Shown here: one piece after another, positions 17,791 through 26,696 of the stretch
Position numbering within the stretch: the first letter of the stretch is position 1
How the letters are laid out: each line of letters opens with the position of its first letter
Assembly: GCF_006363895.1 (NCBI RefSeq)
Contig: NZ_CP040953.1
DNA length: 64,000 bases
From: Methylopumilus universalis
Lineage (GTDB): Bacteria > Pseudomonadota > Gammaproteobacteria > Burkholderiales > Methylophilaceae
Strand: one strand, 5' to 3'
The notes under the pieces: model-generated
What the model was told of the DNA's origin: nothing
Database searches by the model: none
Seen by the model: only the letters and a program-made list of their open reading frames with translations
Position numbers and translations under genes: made by a program

Positions 17791-19192
17791 TATTTTCTAA
17801 CTTTATAGGCCAGCCCCCACCTAAAGATTTAAATAATTCAACGCTCGCAATTAATCTTAATTGTCTTTTTTGAATGTATGAAATCGACGCATCATTGTAA
17901 ACACGCTGTGCATCTAAGTATTCTAAGTAACTTGAATAGCCAGCTTTGTAACGATTCGAAGCAATATCCATAGCTTTCTTCGCCGCATCTTGTGTGAGTT
18001 TTAAATCATTTTCTTGTTCGGTATATTCTTTTAAAGATACAAGTGCATTATTTACTTCTTTAAAAGCGTTTTGTATAGAAGATTCATAATAGCTAAGCGC
18101 TTGTTTTTGTTTGGCTGTTGCTTGACTGACTCTTGCTTGAGCTCTTCCTGAGTCAAAAATCGGAAGTGTCAAGCCTAAACCTATCCCCCATATGTCTGAA
18201 CCAGTTTTATTAATATTTTTTAATTCAGCACTCTCTCTTCCAAAATTTGCCGTAAGGATAATGTTTGGAAAAAGCGCTGCTCTAGCCACACCAATATTTG
18301 CATTAGCTGCAATCATTATTTGTTCAGCTTCTTTTATATCTGGCCTTGATTCCAAAAGCGATGAGGGCATATTAGCTGGCGGTATTGGAGGCGTGACCAA
18401 AGCATCCATTCTATTCTCAGGAATATTTAAATTCATATCGCCTGATAAAAGAATAAGCTGATTAGAAACGACTTCACGTTGACGAATAAGATCGCTCAGT
18501 TGGGCAGATAGATTATTAAAAGCCGCCTCAGCTTGATGAAGATCGAGTGCAGATATAAGTCCGCTCTCTAAACGCTTTTTAGTGAGCTCTAAATTTTCTT
18601 TACGGTACCCAACGTTGTCTTTAAGAGCCAATATTTGTGAATCGATGCTTCGTAATAATAAGTAATTACTAGCAAGTGTGCTTTGTAAGCTTAATACCAC
18701 AGTGTCTTTTGAATATTGAGATGCAACATATTCTGCACGAGCTGATTCTTTTGCTCGACGTAATCTTCCCCAAAAATCTAGTTCAAATGATGTGCCTAGT
18801 TGAACATTGAAATTTTTACGAAAAGGTTTTACAAAATTTGAGGGCACAATGCCATTTTCAGTGGCTTTAGTCCGATTACCCTGTGACGTTAAATCCACCG
18901 ACGGTATCAAAGCCGCTCCTATTTGTTGTAGGTATGCATCAGCCTCCTCCAAGCGCGCAATCGCAGCATTAATATCTACATTTTTCTTTAATGCTTTGTC
19001 CATCAATTCATCAAGCACTGGGTCTTGGTAAAATTTCCACCACATACTTAAATCTGTCACTACATTGTCTTTATTTATTTCTTGGTGATAAGCGTTGGGC
19101 AAATTAATTTCTGGGCGCTTGTAATCCGGGCCGACTAAAGTACAGCTCATCAGACTAAAAGATAAACAAAGAAAAATAAATCGCATTTTCAT
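17786..19192 (-). CDS. RND efflux outer-membrane channel lipoprotein (OprM/NodT family)
   Basis: Trimeric TolC-like exit duct for a tripartite pump. The chosen start (Met at 19192) has a GAGGA ribosome site about 12 bp upstream, inside the end of the transporter gene; an upstream in-frame ATG at 19210 gives six more residues. The signal peptide ends in a lipobox (LMSC) and the N-terminus continues VGPDYKRP, typical of the family. Two OEP repeats follow. It is the third gene of the MFP-RND-OMF operon. Confidence 0.93.
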   Translation of the reverse strand: MKMRFIFLCLSFSLMSCTLVGPDYKRPEINLPNAYHQEINKDNVVTDLSMWWKFYQDPVLDELMDKALKKNVDINAAIARLEEADAYLQQIGAALIPSVDLTSQGNRTKATENGIVPSNFVKPFRKNFNVQLGTSFELDFWGRLRRAKESARAEYVASQYSKDTVVLSLQSTLASNYLLLRSIDSQILALKDNVGYRKENLELTKKRLESGLISALDLHQAEAAFNNLSAQLSDLIRQREVVSNQLILLSGDMNLNIPENRMDALVTPPIPPANMPSSLLESRPDIKEAEQIMIAANANIGVARAALFPNIILTANFGRESAELKNINKTGSDIWGIGLGLTLPIFDSGRAQARVSQATAKQKQALSYYESSIQNAFKEVNNALVSLKEYTEQENDLKLTQDAAKKAMDIASNRYKAGYSSYLEYLDAQRVYNDASISYIQKRQLRLIASVELFKSLGGGWPIKLENN

Positions 19193-19193
19193 T

Positions 19194-22100
19194 TTATTTT
19201 TTATCCTCATCTATATGACCGTGATGACGAATATGATTTCCAGTTAACCAGACAAAAAAGAGTGGAATAAAAATCGTTGCAACAAATGTTGCTAAAATCA
19301 TGCCGCCAAAGACACCAGTTCCCATCGATTGACGAGCTGCTGCACCTGCACCTGTTGCGACAACAAGAGGGACAATACCAAAAACGAATGCCATCGATGT
19401 CATTACAATAGGCCTAAATCGGAGACGTGCAGCTTCAACTGCAGCTTCCATAATGGGCATACCCTCTTCCATTTTTTGACTCGCAAATTCCACAATTAAA
19501 ATTGCATTTTTAGCTGCAAGGCCAATTAAGGTGATTAGGCCAATCTGAAAATAAATATCATTTGGCATGCCGCGAATCATGACGGCAATGAGCGCGCCAG
19601 TAAGGGCAAATGGCACAGCCATAATTACTGCAAGGGGCAATGCCCATGTTTCAAACTGTGCCGCTAAAATTAGGAATACCATAATAATGGCAAAACCAAA
19701 TGCAAAGAGCGCCGCAGAGCCTGTGCGCTTTTCTTGATAGGCTTGTCCTGTCCAAGCCATTTGATACCCTTCAGGTAAACTTTCTTTTGCAATTTTTTCA
19801 ACAAGCTTAATGGTGTCGCCCGAACTAACTCCAGGCGCTCCCCCTGCTAACACTTTTGCAGAAAGAAGCCCATTAAAACGTTCTAGTTGTTCAGCACCTA
19901 AAATACTATTAACCGAACTTACCGCTGAAAGTGGAACCATAGCTCCTGTATTTGATCGCACATAAACTTTACCTAGATCGTCAGGCTTCATTCGATAAGG
20001 GGCTTCTGCTTGAAGTTGCACACGATAGGTTCTACCCGATTTATTAAAGTCATTGACATAAAGTGATCCCATAGTGCTTTGTAGGGTTTCATAAATGCTT
20101 GAAATAGGAATGCCTAAGCTCATGGCTTTAGCTTCATCAACTTCAACAAAAAGTTGAGGTACGGTAGGCCTAAAAAAAGTATTTATTCCTGTAAGGCGAG
20201 GTTCTTTATTAAGTGCTTCAATAAATAAATTAACGGCTGCAAATAAACGTAATGGATTTGTATCGCTGCGACTTTGAATATAGATTTCCATGCTGCCAGA
20301 ATTACCTAATCCACGAATGGAAGGAGGGTTAAACGCAATGGCAAGACCGTCAGGCTGCATCATACCAATGCCGAAAAGTTTTTTAACGATATCACTCGCA
20401 GAGCTTTTTCGTTCTCCCCAATCTTTTAATCTAACAAACATCGTAGCTGAATTTGATTTATTCCCTCCACCAATGAGGTCATAACCATTGACTGCAAATT
20501 GGAAAGTGCTTGCAGGATCAGAAGCAATTGCGGAACGAACTGCTTCCGTTGTTTTGGAAGTACGACTAATTGTAGCGCCATCTGGCAACATTACTGCTGT
20601 AATGACATAGCCTTGATCTTCCGAAGGTATAAAGCTTGTGGGTGTAAATTTAAAAAGAAAAACAGAGCTAATCACGATACCAATAAAAACAATAGCGCCA
20701 ATAAGACGGTGACGCAGGGTGCTATTAACGACCTTAATATAAAAATGAGTTAAGCGATTAAAGCCGTTATTAAAACGATCAAAAAATTTAGAATGAATAT
20801 TGTTTGGATTTAAAATAATTGCACATAATGCTGGCGTGAGTGTAAGTGCTACAATGCCAGATATCACTACAGCAATTGCTACCGTCACTGCAAACTGGCG
20901 ATAAAGCTCTCCTGCGATACCACCCATAAATGCAACTGGCACAAAGACAGCACATAAGACTAATACAATTGCAACGACTGCAGCGGCGACTTGTTCCATT
21001 GATTTAATAGCAGCTTTAATTGGAGAAAGTTTTTCTTCCGACATCAGGCGCTCAATATTTTCTAAAACGACAATGGCATCATCGACTACGATACCAATAG
21101 ATAAGACCATAGCAAAAAGTGTCAGTGTGTTGATTGAAAAACCAAAAAGATATAAACCTGCAAATGTACCTATGAGAGATATTGGTACCGCAATAATAGG
21201 TATTAAAGTGGCACGCCAATTTTGTAAAAATAAAAATACGACAAGCACTACAAGAAGCATTGCTTCACCCAACGTTTTGAATACTTCTTTCATGGAAGCT
21301 TTTACAAAATTACTTGTGTCGTAAGGAATTTCAAAATCCATACCCTTAGGAAAGCGCTCTTTGAGCTCTGCCATTTTTTCCTTTATACCCTTGGCTGTAT
21401 CAAGCGCATTAGCCCCTGTTTGAAGGAAAATAGGAATACCTACGCCGGGTTTGCCATTCAATGTTGTATTAATGTCATAGGTTTGCGCACCCAATTCAAT
21501 ACGTGCAATGTCTTTGAGATAAAGAATGCCATTAGGCCCGCCAGCTCTTACGATAATATTTCCAAATTGATCGGGATCTAATAACCGACCTTTTGCATTC
21601 ACTGTATATATAAGCTGTTGATCAGTGACCGAGGGTTCTTGACCAATTTTACCTGCCGCATATTGCGCATTTTGGCTTTGAATGGCAGCTGCGATATCAT
21701 TCGTTGTAATACCTAGTTGTGCCATTCGATCTGGTTTTAGCCAAATTCGCATAGAGTAATCGCGTGCACCAAATATATTGGCGTCACCCACACCTTTAAC
21801 GCGTTTGATTTCATCTAATACATTTAGCGTTGCATAGTTACTTAAATAAAGCGGATCAAATTGTTTGTCTTTTGACGTGAGCATGACCACCAAAAGAATG
21901 TCATTTGATTTTTTTTGCACAATAACACCTGTGCGTCTTACCATTTCTGGTAAGCGAGGTGAGGCGATGTTGACACGATTACTTACATTGAAAGTAGCTT
22001 GATCAATGTTAGTGCCAATTTCAAAAGTCGCAGTTATATTAAGGGTGCCGCTGGAATCTGTGCTCGAATTAAAATAAAGAAGACCTTCAACGCCACTTAA

Positions 22101-22304
22101 TTGTTCTTCAATAGGCCCCGCCACCGTTTTAGAAAGTGTTTCTGCGCTTGCACCAGGATAGCTTGCTGTGATGACGACTGTAGGAGGCGCAATTTGTGGA
22201 TATTGTGCAATTGATAATTTAAAGGCAGCCGCGATACCAGCTAGAACGATAATGATTGAGATTACCGCAGCAAAGATTGGCCGCGTAATAAAAAATTTAC
22301 TCAT
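19194..22304 (-). CDS. RND (HAE1) multidrug efflux transporter, AcrB/MexB type
   Basis: Proton-driven inner-membrane pump of 1036 residues. It opens with FFITRPIFAAVISIIIVLAG, has two large periplasmic loops and twelve membrane helices. The proton-relay aspartate pair is visible in GIVVDDAIVVLENIERL (near residue 405) and the relay lysine in GLAAKNAILIVEFA (near 935). Substrates are probably hydrophobic drugs or detergents, but this cannot be fixed from sequence. It overlaps the adaptor gene's stop by one base. Confidence 0.96.
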   Translation of the reverse strand: MSKFFITRPIFAAVISIIIVLAGIAAAFKLSIAQYPQIAPPTVVITASYPGASAETLSKTVAGPIEEQLSGVEGLLYFNSSTDSSGTLNITATFEIGTNIDQATFNVSNRVNIASPRLPEMVRRTGVIVQKKSNDILLVVMLTSKDKQFDPLYLSNYATLNVLDEIKRVKGVGDANIFGARDYSMRIWLKPDRMAQLGITTNDIAAAIQSQNAQYAAGKIGQEPSVTDQQLIYTVNAKGRLLDPDQFGNIIVRAGGPNGILYLKDIARIELGAQTYDINTTLNGKPGVGIPIFLQTGANALDTAKGIKEKMAELKERFPKGMDFEIPYDTSNFVKASMKEVFKTLGEAMLLVVLVVFLFLQNWRATLIPIIAVPISLIGTFAGLYLFGFSINTLTLFAMVLSIGIVVDDAIVVLENIERLMSEEKLSPIKAAIKSMEQVAAAVVAIVLVLCAVFVPVAFMGGIAGELYRQFAVTVAIAVVISGIVALTLTPALCAIILNPNNIHSKFFDRFNNGFNRLTHFYIKVVNSTLRHRLIGAIVFIGIVISSVFLFKFTPTSFIPSEDQGYVITAVMLPDGATISRTSKTTEAVRSAIASDPASTFQFAVNGYDLIGGGNKSNSATMFVRLKDWGERKSSASDIVKKLFGIGMMQPDGLAIAFNPPSIRGLGNSGSMEIYIQSRSDTNPLRLFAAVNLFIEALNKEPRLTGINTFFRPTVPQLFVEVDEAKAMSLGIPISSIYETLQSTMGSLYVNDFNKSGRTYRVQLQAEAPYRMKPDDLGKVYVRSNTGAMVPLSAVSSVNSILGAEQLERFNGLLSAKVLAGGAPGVSSGDTIKLVEKIAKESLPEGYQMAWTGQAYQEKRTGSAALFAFGFAIIMVFLILAAQFETWALPLAVIMAVPFALTGALIAVMIRGMPNDIYFQIGLITLIGLAAKNAILIVEFASQKMEEGMPIMEAAVEAARLRFRPIVMTSMAFVFGIVPLVVATGAGAAARQSMGTGVFGGMILATFVATIFIPLFFVWLTGNHIRHHGHIDEDKK

Positions 22305-23428
22305 TATTTTTTGAAGCTAGGCATGTTTGTGACAGGCATGCCAGGACGTACTTTAATCAGATTGTCGATAATGACCTTATCGCCTGCTTGCAGTCCGCTT
22401 AGAATAACCCAATCCTTACCTTTCCATTCACCTGTTACAACAGGGCGAGGTGTGGCTTGATTTTTTTCATTGACGACAAATACAAATTTACCTTGATCTG
22501 AATTAAGCACTGCTAATTGTGGCAATAAAAATACACCATCTTTTTTACCTGTAGTTACGCGCACACGAACAAACTGGCCAGGTAAAATTTGTCGCTCATT
22601 ATTTTCAAATGTTGCCCGGAGTTCTTGAGTGCCAAGTGATGGATTAATCTCGCTTGCGGCAAAATTTATTTTGCCCTTTTTTGGATATTCACTACCATCG
22701 GGAAGGGTGATTGAAACTTCTTGAACATTTTTTTCATTTAATGTCCCACCCAATTGCTTAAGTTCATTATCTGAAAAACTAAAACGCACCCAAATTGGAT
22801 TTACTTGAGCTAATGTTGTAAGCAGGCTTGTATTCGCAGAAACGAGTGCGCCTTCAGAAAATTGAAAACGACCGGAAATACCATCGACAGGTGCGGTGAC
22901 ATTGGTATAAGAAAGATTAAGTTCCGCCTGTCTTAAATTGGCTTGACTTTGACCTAGTGCCGCGACAGTAATCGACTCATCTGAAGTTGCATTATCAAAT
23001 TCACGCTGACTAATCGACTGAGATTCAATCAAACTTTCTAAACGTTTTTTTTCGCGCTTTGCTTGCTCAGCTCGCGCAAGGCTTTGGTTGTATTGAGCTC
23101 GCGCTTGATTTAAGGCTATTTTGTATGGCTCGGGATCAATGACGAATAAGGTTTGGCCCGCTTTAACTGCTGAGCCTTCATTGTATTTTCGTTTTAATAA
23201 AATACCGCCAACACGAGGCCTAATTTCCACCTCTTTCGCACCTTCGGTTTGGCCTACTGCTTCAGCTGTAATAGCGACGCTCGAGGGTGTTGCTTCAAGC
23301 ATGGTTACTGGCAATACAAAATTAGGCGGCATGCCACTTTGCTCAGGAGGTTTTTGACAGCCAGTTAAAGAAAACAATAAAAAGCCGAGGAATAAAATAA
23401 ATCTAGATGACAAAAAATGCTGTTGCAA
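22304..23428 (-). CDS. RND efflux periplasmic adaptor (AcrA/MexA type)
   Basis: Membrane-fusion protein bridging pump and outer-membrane channel. It has 374 residues with a lipoprotein signal (SLTGC, lipid-modified cysteine near residue 24), a lipoyl/barrel-sandwich domain containing VEIRPRVGGILLKRKYNEGSAVKAG-type sequence (near 67-92), a coiled-coil hairpin and a beta-barrel domain. The start codon is TTG, supported by a strong AGGGG ribosome site 8 bp upstream; no in-frame ATG precedes the signal peptide. First gene of the efflux operon; no regulator gene is adjacent. Confidence 0.94.
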   Translation of the reverse strand: MQQHFLSSRFILFLGFLLFSLTGCQKPPEQSGMPPNFVLPVTMLEATPSSVAITAEAVGQTEGAKEVEIRPRVGGILLKRKYNEGSAVKAGQTLFVIDPEPYKIALNQARAQYNQSLARAEQAKREKKRLESLIESQSISQREFDNATSDESITVAALGQSQANLRQAELNLSYTNVTAPVDGISGRFQFSEGALVSANTSLLTTLAQVNPIWVRFSFSDNELKQLGGTLNEKNVQEVSITLPDGSEYPKKGKINFAASEINPSLGTQELRATFENNERQILPGQFVRVRVTTGKKDGVFLLPQLAVLNSDQGKFVFVVNEKNQATPRPVVTGEWKGKDWVILSGLQAGDKVIIDNLIKVRPGMPVTNMPSFKK

Positions 23429-23458
23429 CTAAAGCCCCTATTCTAAAAATAAGACATG

Positions 23459-23472
23459 GAAACGAACGTTTC
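23459..23472. promoter_or_regulatory. Palindrome upstream of the efflux operon
   Basis: GAAACG-AA-CGTTTC, a 6-bp perfect inverted repeat with a 2-nt centre, lies about 30 bp upstream of the TTG start of the adaptor gene. It could be a repressor operator or a leader hairpin. Confidence 0.3.
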
Positions 23473-23533
23473 TTGTAAGGCCTTATTTTACAATTAAATC
23501 AATGAATAAGACGGATTTAAATATATGAAACTT

Positions 23534-24238
23534 TTATGATAATAGATGAGCTAAGCCAAAAGCCGCCGAAGAAGCAATGCCACCAATCAAAAGGGTTTGC
23601 ACCGCTGAGCGCCCTTGATTCACCCCTGTAAACTTACCTTTAATCCAACCAAAAAGTACGAGTGCAATACTTGTTGCGATCACCGACATTTTTAGTGCGG
23701 ACATGATGTCAGATATAAAGAAATAAGGCATCAAGGGAATGAGCCCACCTACAATATAAGAGGTTGCAATAGTGGACGCACTGATCATGGCTCTTTTTGG
23801 GTCAGGCTTTTCTAAATTTAATTCAAATTTCATCATGAATTTTAGCCAGCGTTCACGATTAGAAGTGATGGACGTAACGACTGTTTTAAGCGCACTCCCT
23901 TTAAGCCCATATTCTGAAAGTATTTCCTCAACTTCTGAAATTTCACGCTCACGTAAATGTTTAATTTCATAAGCTTCACGTTTTAACTCGGAATCGTAAT
24001 GTTCAATATCTGTTTTTCCAGCAAGATAGCCACCCAAGCCCATCGCAATAGAGCCCGCCGCAACTTCAGCTAATCCTGCCGTGACAATAATTGCTGAAGA
24101 ATCAACAGCTGCGGATAAGCCTGCAGCAAGAGCAAATGGAACAGTAAGTCCATCCGCCATGCCAATCACAATATCGCGAACCACTGCAGTTGAGGTAAAG
24201 TGTGTTTCAGAATGATGCGAATGATGGTCGTTTGACAT
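23534..24238 (-). CDS. VIT1/CCC1-type metal transporter family protein
   Basis: A 234-residue integral membrane protein related to yeast Ccc1 and plant VIT1 iron/manganese transporters. It starts His-rich (HHSHHSETH), then has DIVIGMADGLTVPFALAAGLS in helix 1, the conserved VAAGSIAMGLGGYLA in helix 2, an acidic cytoplasmic segment (about residues 80-130) with EEIL- and glutamate-rich stretches as in the VIT metal-binding domain, and three C-terminal helices. Likely moves Fe2+ or Mn2+ out of the cytoplasm. Direction and metal are inferred from the family. Confidence 0.88.
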   Translation of the reverse strand: MSNDHHSHHSETHFTSTAVVRDIVIGMADGLTVPFALAAGLSAAVDSSAIIVTAGLAEVAAGSIAMGLGGYLAGKTDIEHYDSELKREAYEIKHLREREISEVEEILSEYGLKGSALKTVVTSITSNRERWLKFMMKFELNLEKPDPKRAMISASTIATSYIVGGLIPLMPYFFISDIMSALKMSVIATSIALVLFGWIKGKFTGVNQGRSAVQTLLIGGIASSAAFGLAHLLS

Positions 24239-24333
24239 AAAGAACTCTTGAAATTTTTATATTAATTTAAGTTAAAAATACTATATATTAGATTTTGTAA
24301 TTAAAACATTTTTAAATATTTAAGGACTCAAAA

Positions 24334-24582
24334 ATGAAACAATGTACCTACAATATATTAGCTTTATTGGTGTTTGCTTTGTCTTTTTCTTACGTCCCTA
24401 CAGCCGCGTTTCAATATCATTGCGTCTATGACGGCGTGACAACTTTTAATGTGCCCATCTTTATATTTCAACAGGTTTTTTTAGCAGTTATCTTATTCAT
24501 CATTGGCCGTTACAGTTTTCGCGATGGCAAAATGGTCTGCCGGATGTCATGTAGCCAAAAAAATAAGAAAAAGAAAAAATAG
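24334..24582 (+). CDS. Hypothetical small membrane protein
   Basis: An 82-residue protein I do not recognise. Residues 8-25 could be a signal peptide or first membrane helix, residues 44-60 a second. Four cysteines (positions 4, 30, 69, 73) and a lysine-only run near the C-terminus (KNKKKKK) stand out. An AAGGACT ribosome site precedes the ATG. It is divergent from the VIT-type gene, and its stop directly abuts the stop of the convergent 46-codon ORF. Confidence 0.6.
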   Translation: MKQCTYNILALLVFALSFSYVPTAAFQYHCVYDGVTTFNVPIFIFQQVFLAVILFIIGRYSFRDGKMVCRMSCSQKNKKKKK

Positions 24583-24723
24583 TTAATCAAGCTTAGCTTT
24601 GTGTTTAGATTGCCTTTTAAACTTTGTTTTATCTTTTTCAATTTTAGGTTTAAAAGGCAAATCAGCTCTAAAAAGAGCGTAATGAGTCTGAGAGCGTAAT
24701 TTAAGTTTACGAATTTGTTTCAT
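24583..24723 (-). CDS. Small basic protein, ArfA-like
   Basis: A 46-codon ORF starting 6 bp after the marC stop. The product is very basic. Its second half reads FKPKIEKDK...KFKRQSKHK, which by eye follows the core of the ribosome-rescue factor ArfA (FRxRVEKNK...SFxRKxKH as I remember it), but lacks the KGKG segment between the blocks; the preceding AL...PF also matches. A 13-bp inverted repeat lies inside the ORF. No clear Shine-Dalgarno site is seen, so translation may depend on marC. The reading frame is likely coding; the ArfA link is inference. Confidence 0.5.
   Translation of the reverse strand: MKQIRKLKLRSQTHYALFRADLPFKPKIEKDKTKFKRQSKHKAKLD
24610..24660 (-). repeat. 13-bp inverted repeat inside the ArfA-like ORF
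   Basis: Arms TTGCCTTTTAAAC (24610-24622) and GTTTAAAAGGCAA (24648-24660) are perfectly complementary with a 25-nt loop. In the mRNA this would fold into a stem covering codons 22-37. Confidence 0.6.
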
Positions 24724-24729
24724 ATAACG

Positions 24730-25344
24730 TTACGCAATGATATCTAATATACCCCGAGTAATAAATTCAATCGCCATAGAGCCTAAAAGCAATCCCATGA
24801 CGCGCGTAATAATTTTTGTACCAATCGCACCAATTACCCTAGAAATATTTTCTGCAAAACTTAATGTGAGCCAGATTAAAAGAGATACAGCCAAACAAGG
24901 CAAGATAAGAAAACTCTGATTAATCAAATTTGGTGCCTGATGTGCCGCAATAATCATATTACTCATAGCGCCAGGACCCGCAAGAAGGGGAATGCTTAAC
25001 GGTACAAAAGCAATCAGATCCTTGTCTGATTTTCCATTTTGACCCGACTCAATAACTTGATGTTTACCTAACATCATAGAGATCGCCATAATTAATAAAA
25101 GAATGCCACCACAAATTTGAAAGCTTGGCATGGTGATACCAAACATATTTAAAATCTTATCGCCTAGGAAAAGTGAAGTAACAAGAATAATAAAAACAGT
25201 AATGGCTGTCATTTTGACAACATTTTTTTTATTAATTTTTTTATGCTGACCCGTGAGGCTTAAAAAAAGTGGCAAGCAACCTATAGGATCTACAATCGCG
25301 ATAAGTGCAATCGTTGTTTTTATAATAAAGGTCCATTCAATCAT
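24730..25344 (-). CDS. MarC family integral membrane protein
   Basis: A 204-residue, six-helix inner-membrane protein of the MarC/UPF0056 family, function unknown despite the historical 'multiple antibiotic resistance' name. The family region IVDPIGCLPLFLSLT occurs near residue 18, FQICGGILLLIMAISMM near 76, and VPLSIPLLAGPGAMSNMI near 114, the conserved family hallmark. The small ArfA-like ORF follows at 6 bp, probably in the same transcript. Confidence 0.9.
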   Translation of the reverse strand: MIEWTFIIKTTIALIAIVDPIGCLPLFLSLTGQHKKINKKNVVKMTAITVFIILVTSLFLGDKILNMFGITMPSFQICGGILLLIMAISMMLGKHQVIESGQNGKSDKDLIAFVPLSIPLLAGPGAMSNMIIAAHQAPNLINQSFLILPCLAVSLLIWLTLSFAENISRVIGAIGTKIITRVMGLLLGSMAIEFITRGILDIIA

Positions 25345-25413
25345 GATTTATTCCTTATTTAAAAATGTCATAACGTCTAAGTATGGTTGCAGCAATAAGT
25401 ACGCAAATAACTG

Positions 25414-26265
25414 TTAAAAGCTAACCGTGGTTTCAATCTGTAAATAACGTAATTTTTTTGCAATACCTTCAAGAACTTCTTTGCTGATGCGTCCCAAGCG
25501 CTTTGCTTCAGGTTGCAACGAAGGTCTAGCAAGCCCATAAATATGTACACCTTGGATATCACTTTTGATTTCGCTCATTAATTGCACATAAGCATCAATA
25601 TCTTTTTCGCTTGGATTCTTTCCATCAATGCTGAAAATACAGGTTTGAACAAAAGTTGGACAGGCAGTTGCACAGTTTTTAAGTCGTTCCAAGATTTGAT
25701 GGCGCTTTAGATTGACTTGATTAATTATTTGAATACTTTCTTCTGTGACAGCATCAACTTTAAACCAAACTTCACCATTTATTTCTTTTAACATCTCCAC
25801 GCTTTTAATCACAGGAGATTGATGCATTAAACTTCCGTTAGTTATAAGACGTAATTTAATTTTATGGAGTAAGTTAAATTCTTCGAGTACTTTTTTAACA
25901 ATTAAAATAATTTGTGGAAATTCTTCGGCACTTGTAGGTTCTCCATTACCTGAAAAAGCAATGTCTTTTAGATGACGATCTTCAATGGCTACATTTTTTT
26001 CCATATAATCGCCATGAATGATTTCATGAAGAAAAAAACGTAGTTCATCTTCAAGCACATCGAGCTCAATGGGGGGAGGTGAGCCACGGGTAAGATTTGG
26101 AATTTCACAATAAATGCATTGCCAATTACAAGCATTATTTACATTTAAGTTGACACCAATTGATAAGCCGCCGGCACGTCTTGAAATAACAGAATAAATA
26201 TATTTAAGACCACTTAATTCCCGGCTGTGATCATGAATACTAAGATACTGTTTAGATACGCTCAT
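25414..26265 (-). CDS. Radical SAM protein
   Basis: A 283-residue radical SAM enzyme with the [4Fe-4S] motif CxxxCxxC at NACNWQCIYCE (cysteines near 46, 50 and 53) and a SAM-contacting SGNGEPT glycine motif near 105. The arrangement resembles the COG0731/TYW1-like group found as an isolated gene in many beta-proteobacteria; its substrate is unknown. It is the last gene of the minus-strand run rph-rdgB-orf75-hemW-DUF442 and starts 2 bp after the DUF442 gene's stop. Confidence 0.85.
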   Translation of the reverse strand: MSVSKQYLSIHDHSRELSGLKYIYSVISRRAGGLSIGVNLNVNNACNWQCIYCEIPNLTRGSPPPIELDVLEDELRFFLHEIIHGDYMEKNVAIEDRHLKDIAFSGNGEPTSAEEFPQIILIVKKVLEEFNLLHKIKLRLITNGSLMHQSPVIKSVEMLKEINGEVWFKVDAVTEESIQIINQVNLKRHQILERLKNCATACPTFVQTCIFSIDGKNPSEKDIDAYVQLMSEIKSDIQGVHIYGLARPSLQPEAKRLGRISKEVLEGIAKKLRYLQIETTVSF

Positions 26266-26267
26266 AT

Positions 26268-26687
26268 CTATTTAAGGGAGTTGAGGCGGTCTATTAACGG
26301 AGACAAGTCATAGCCAGCAATCTGAGCTTTGCTTAAAATTTCATCAATAGGTAATATTTTTGCATGTGACAAAGCCCAAAGCGTTGAGCACCGAGTACCT
26401 GTTCGGCAATAAGCAAAGACAGGTTTTTGAGCTACTTCAAAGTTGCAACTAAATTGCGCAATATCGCCATCGGAAATTTGCCCGCCAATTACAGGCTGAT
26501 GGATGGCTTTAATGCCTAAATTTTGAGCCTCTTTTTCAATAGCTGAAAAAGCTAGTTGTCCTTCGGATTCTTGATCAGGACGATTACAAAAAATAGTTTT
26601 GTAGCCTTGCGCTTGAATTTCTTTTAAGTCTTCAATCGTGATTTGATCAGAGACGGTAAGTTCGTTATTTATTTTTGCAAATTTCAT
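26268..26687 (-). CDS. DUF442 / TIGR01244 family sulfurtransferase-like phosphatase
   Basis: A 139-residue protein of the family that forms the N-terminal domain of beta-lactamase hydrolase-like (Blh) proteins. It shows the opening SDQITIEDLKEIQAQGYKTI-type region, CNRPDQE near residue 34, and the catalytic-type loop AYCRTGTRCSTLWA near residue 91, whose short C-x4-R loop resembles a rhodanese more than a classic phosphatase. Substrate unknown; some relatives act in sulfide oxidation or biofilm regulation. Confidence 0.85.
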   Translation of the reverse strand: MKFAKINNELTVSDQITIEDLKEIQAQGYKTIFCNRPDQESEGQLAFSAIEKEAQNLGIKAIHQPVIGGQISDGDIAQFSCNFEVAQKPVFAYCRTGTRCSTLWALSHAKILPIDEILSKAQIAGYDLSPLIDRLNSLK

Positions 26688-26696
26688 AATTTCATT

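Noticed and set aside
25377..25562. 61-codon minus-strand frame at the end of the radical SAM gene
   Set aside because: Alternative frame of the radical SAM coding region running past its stop; no independent support.
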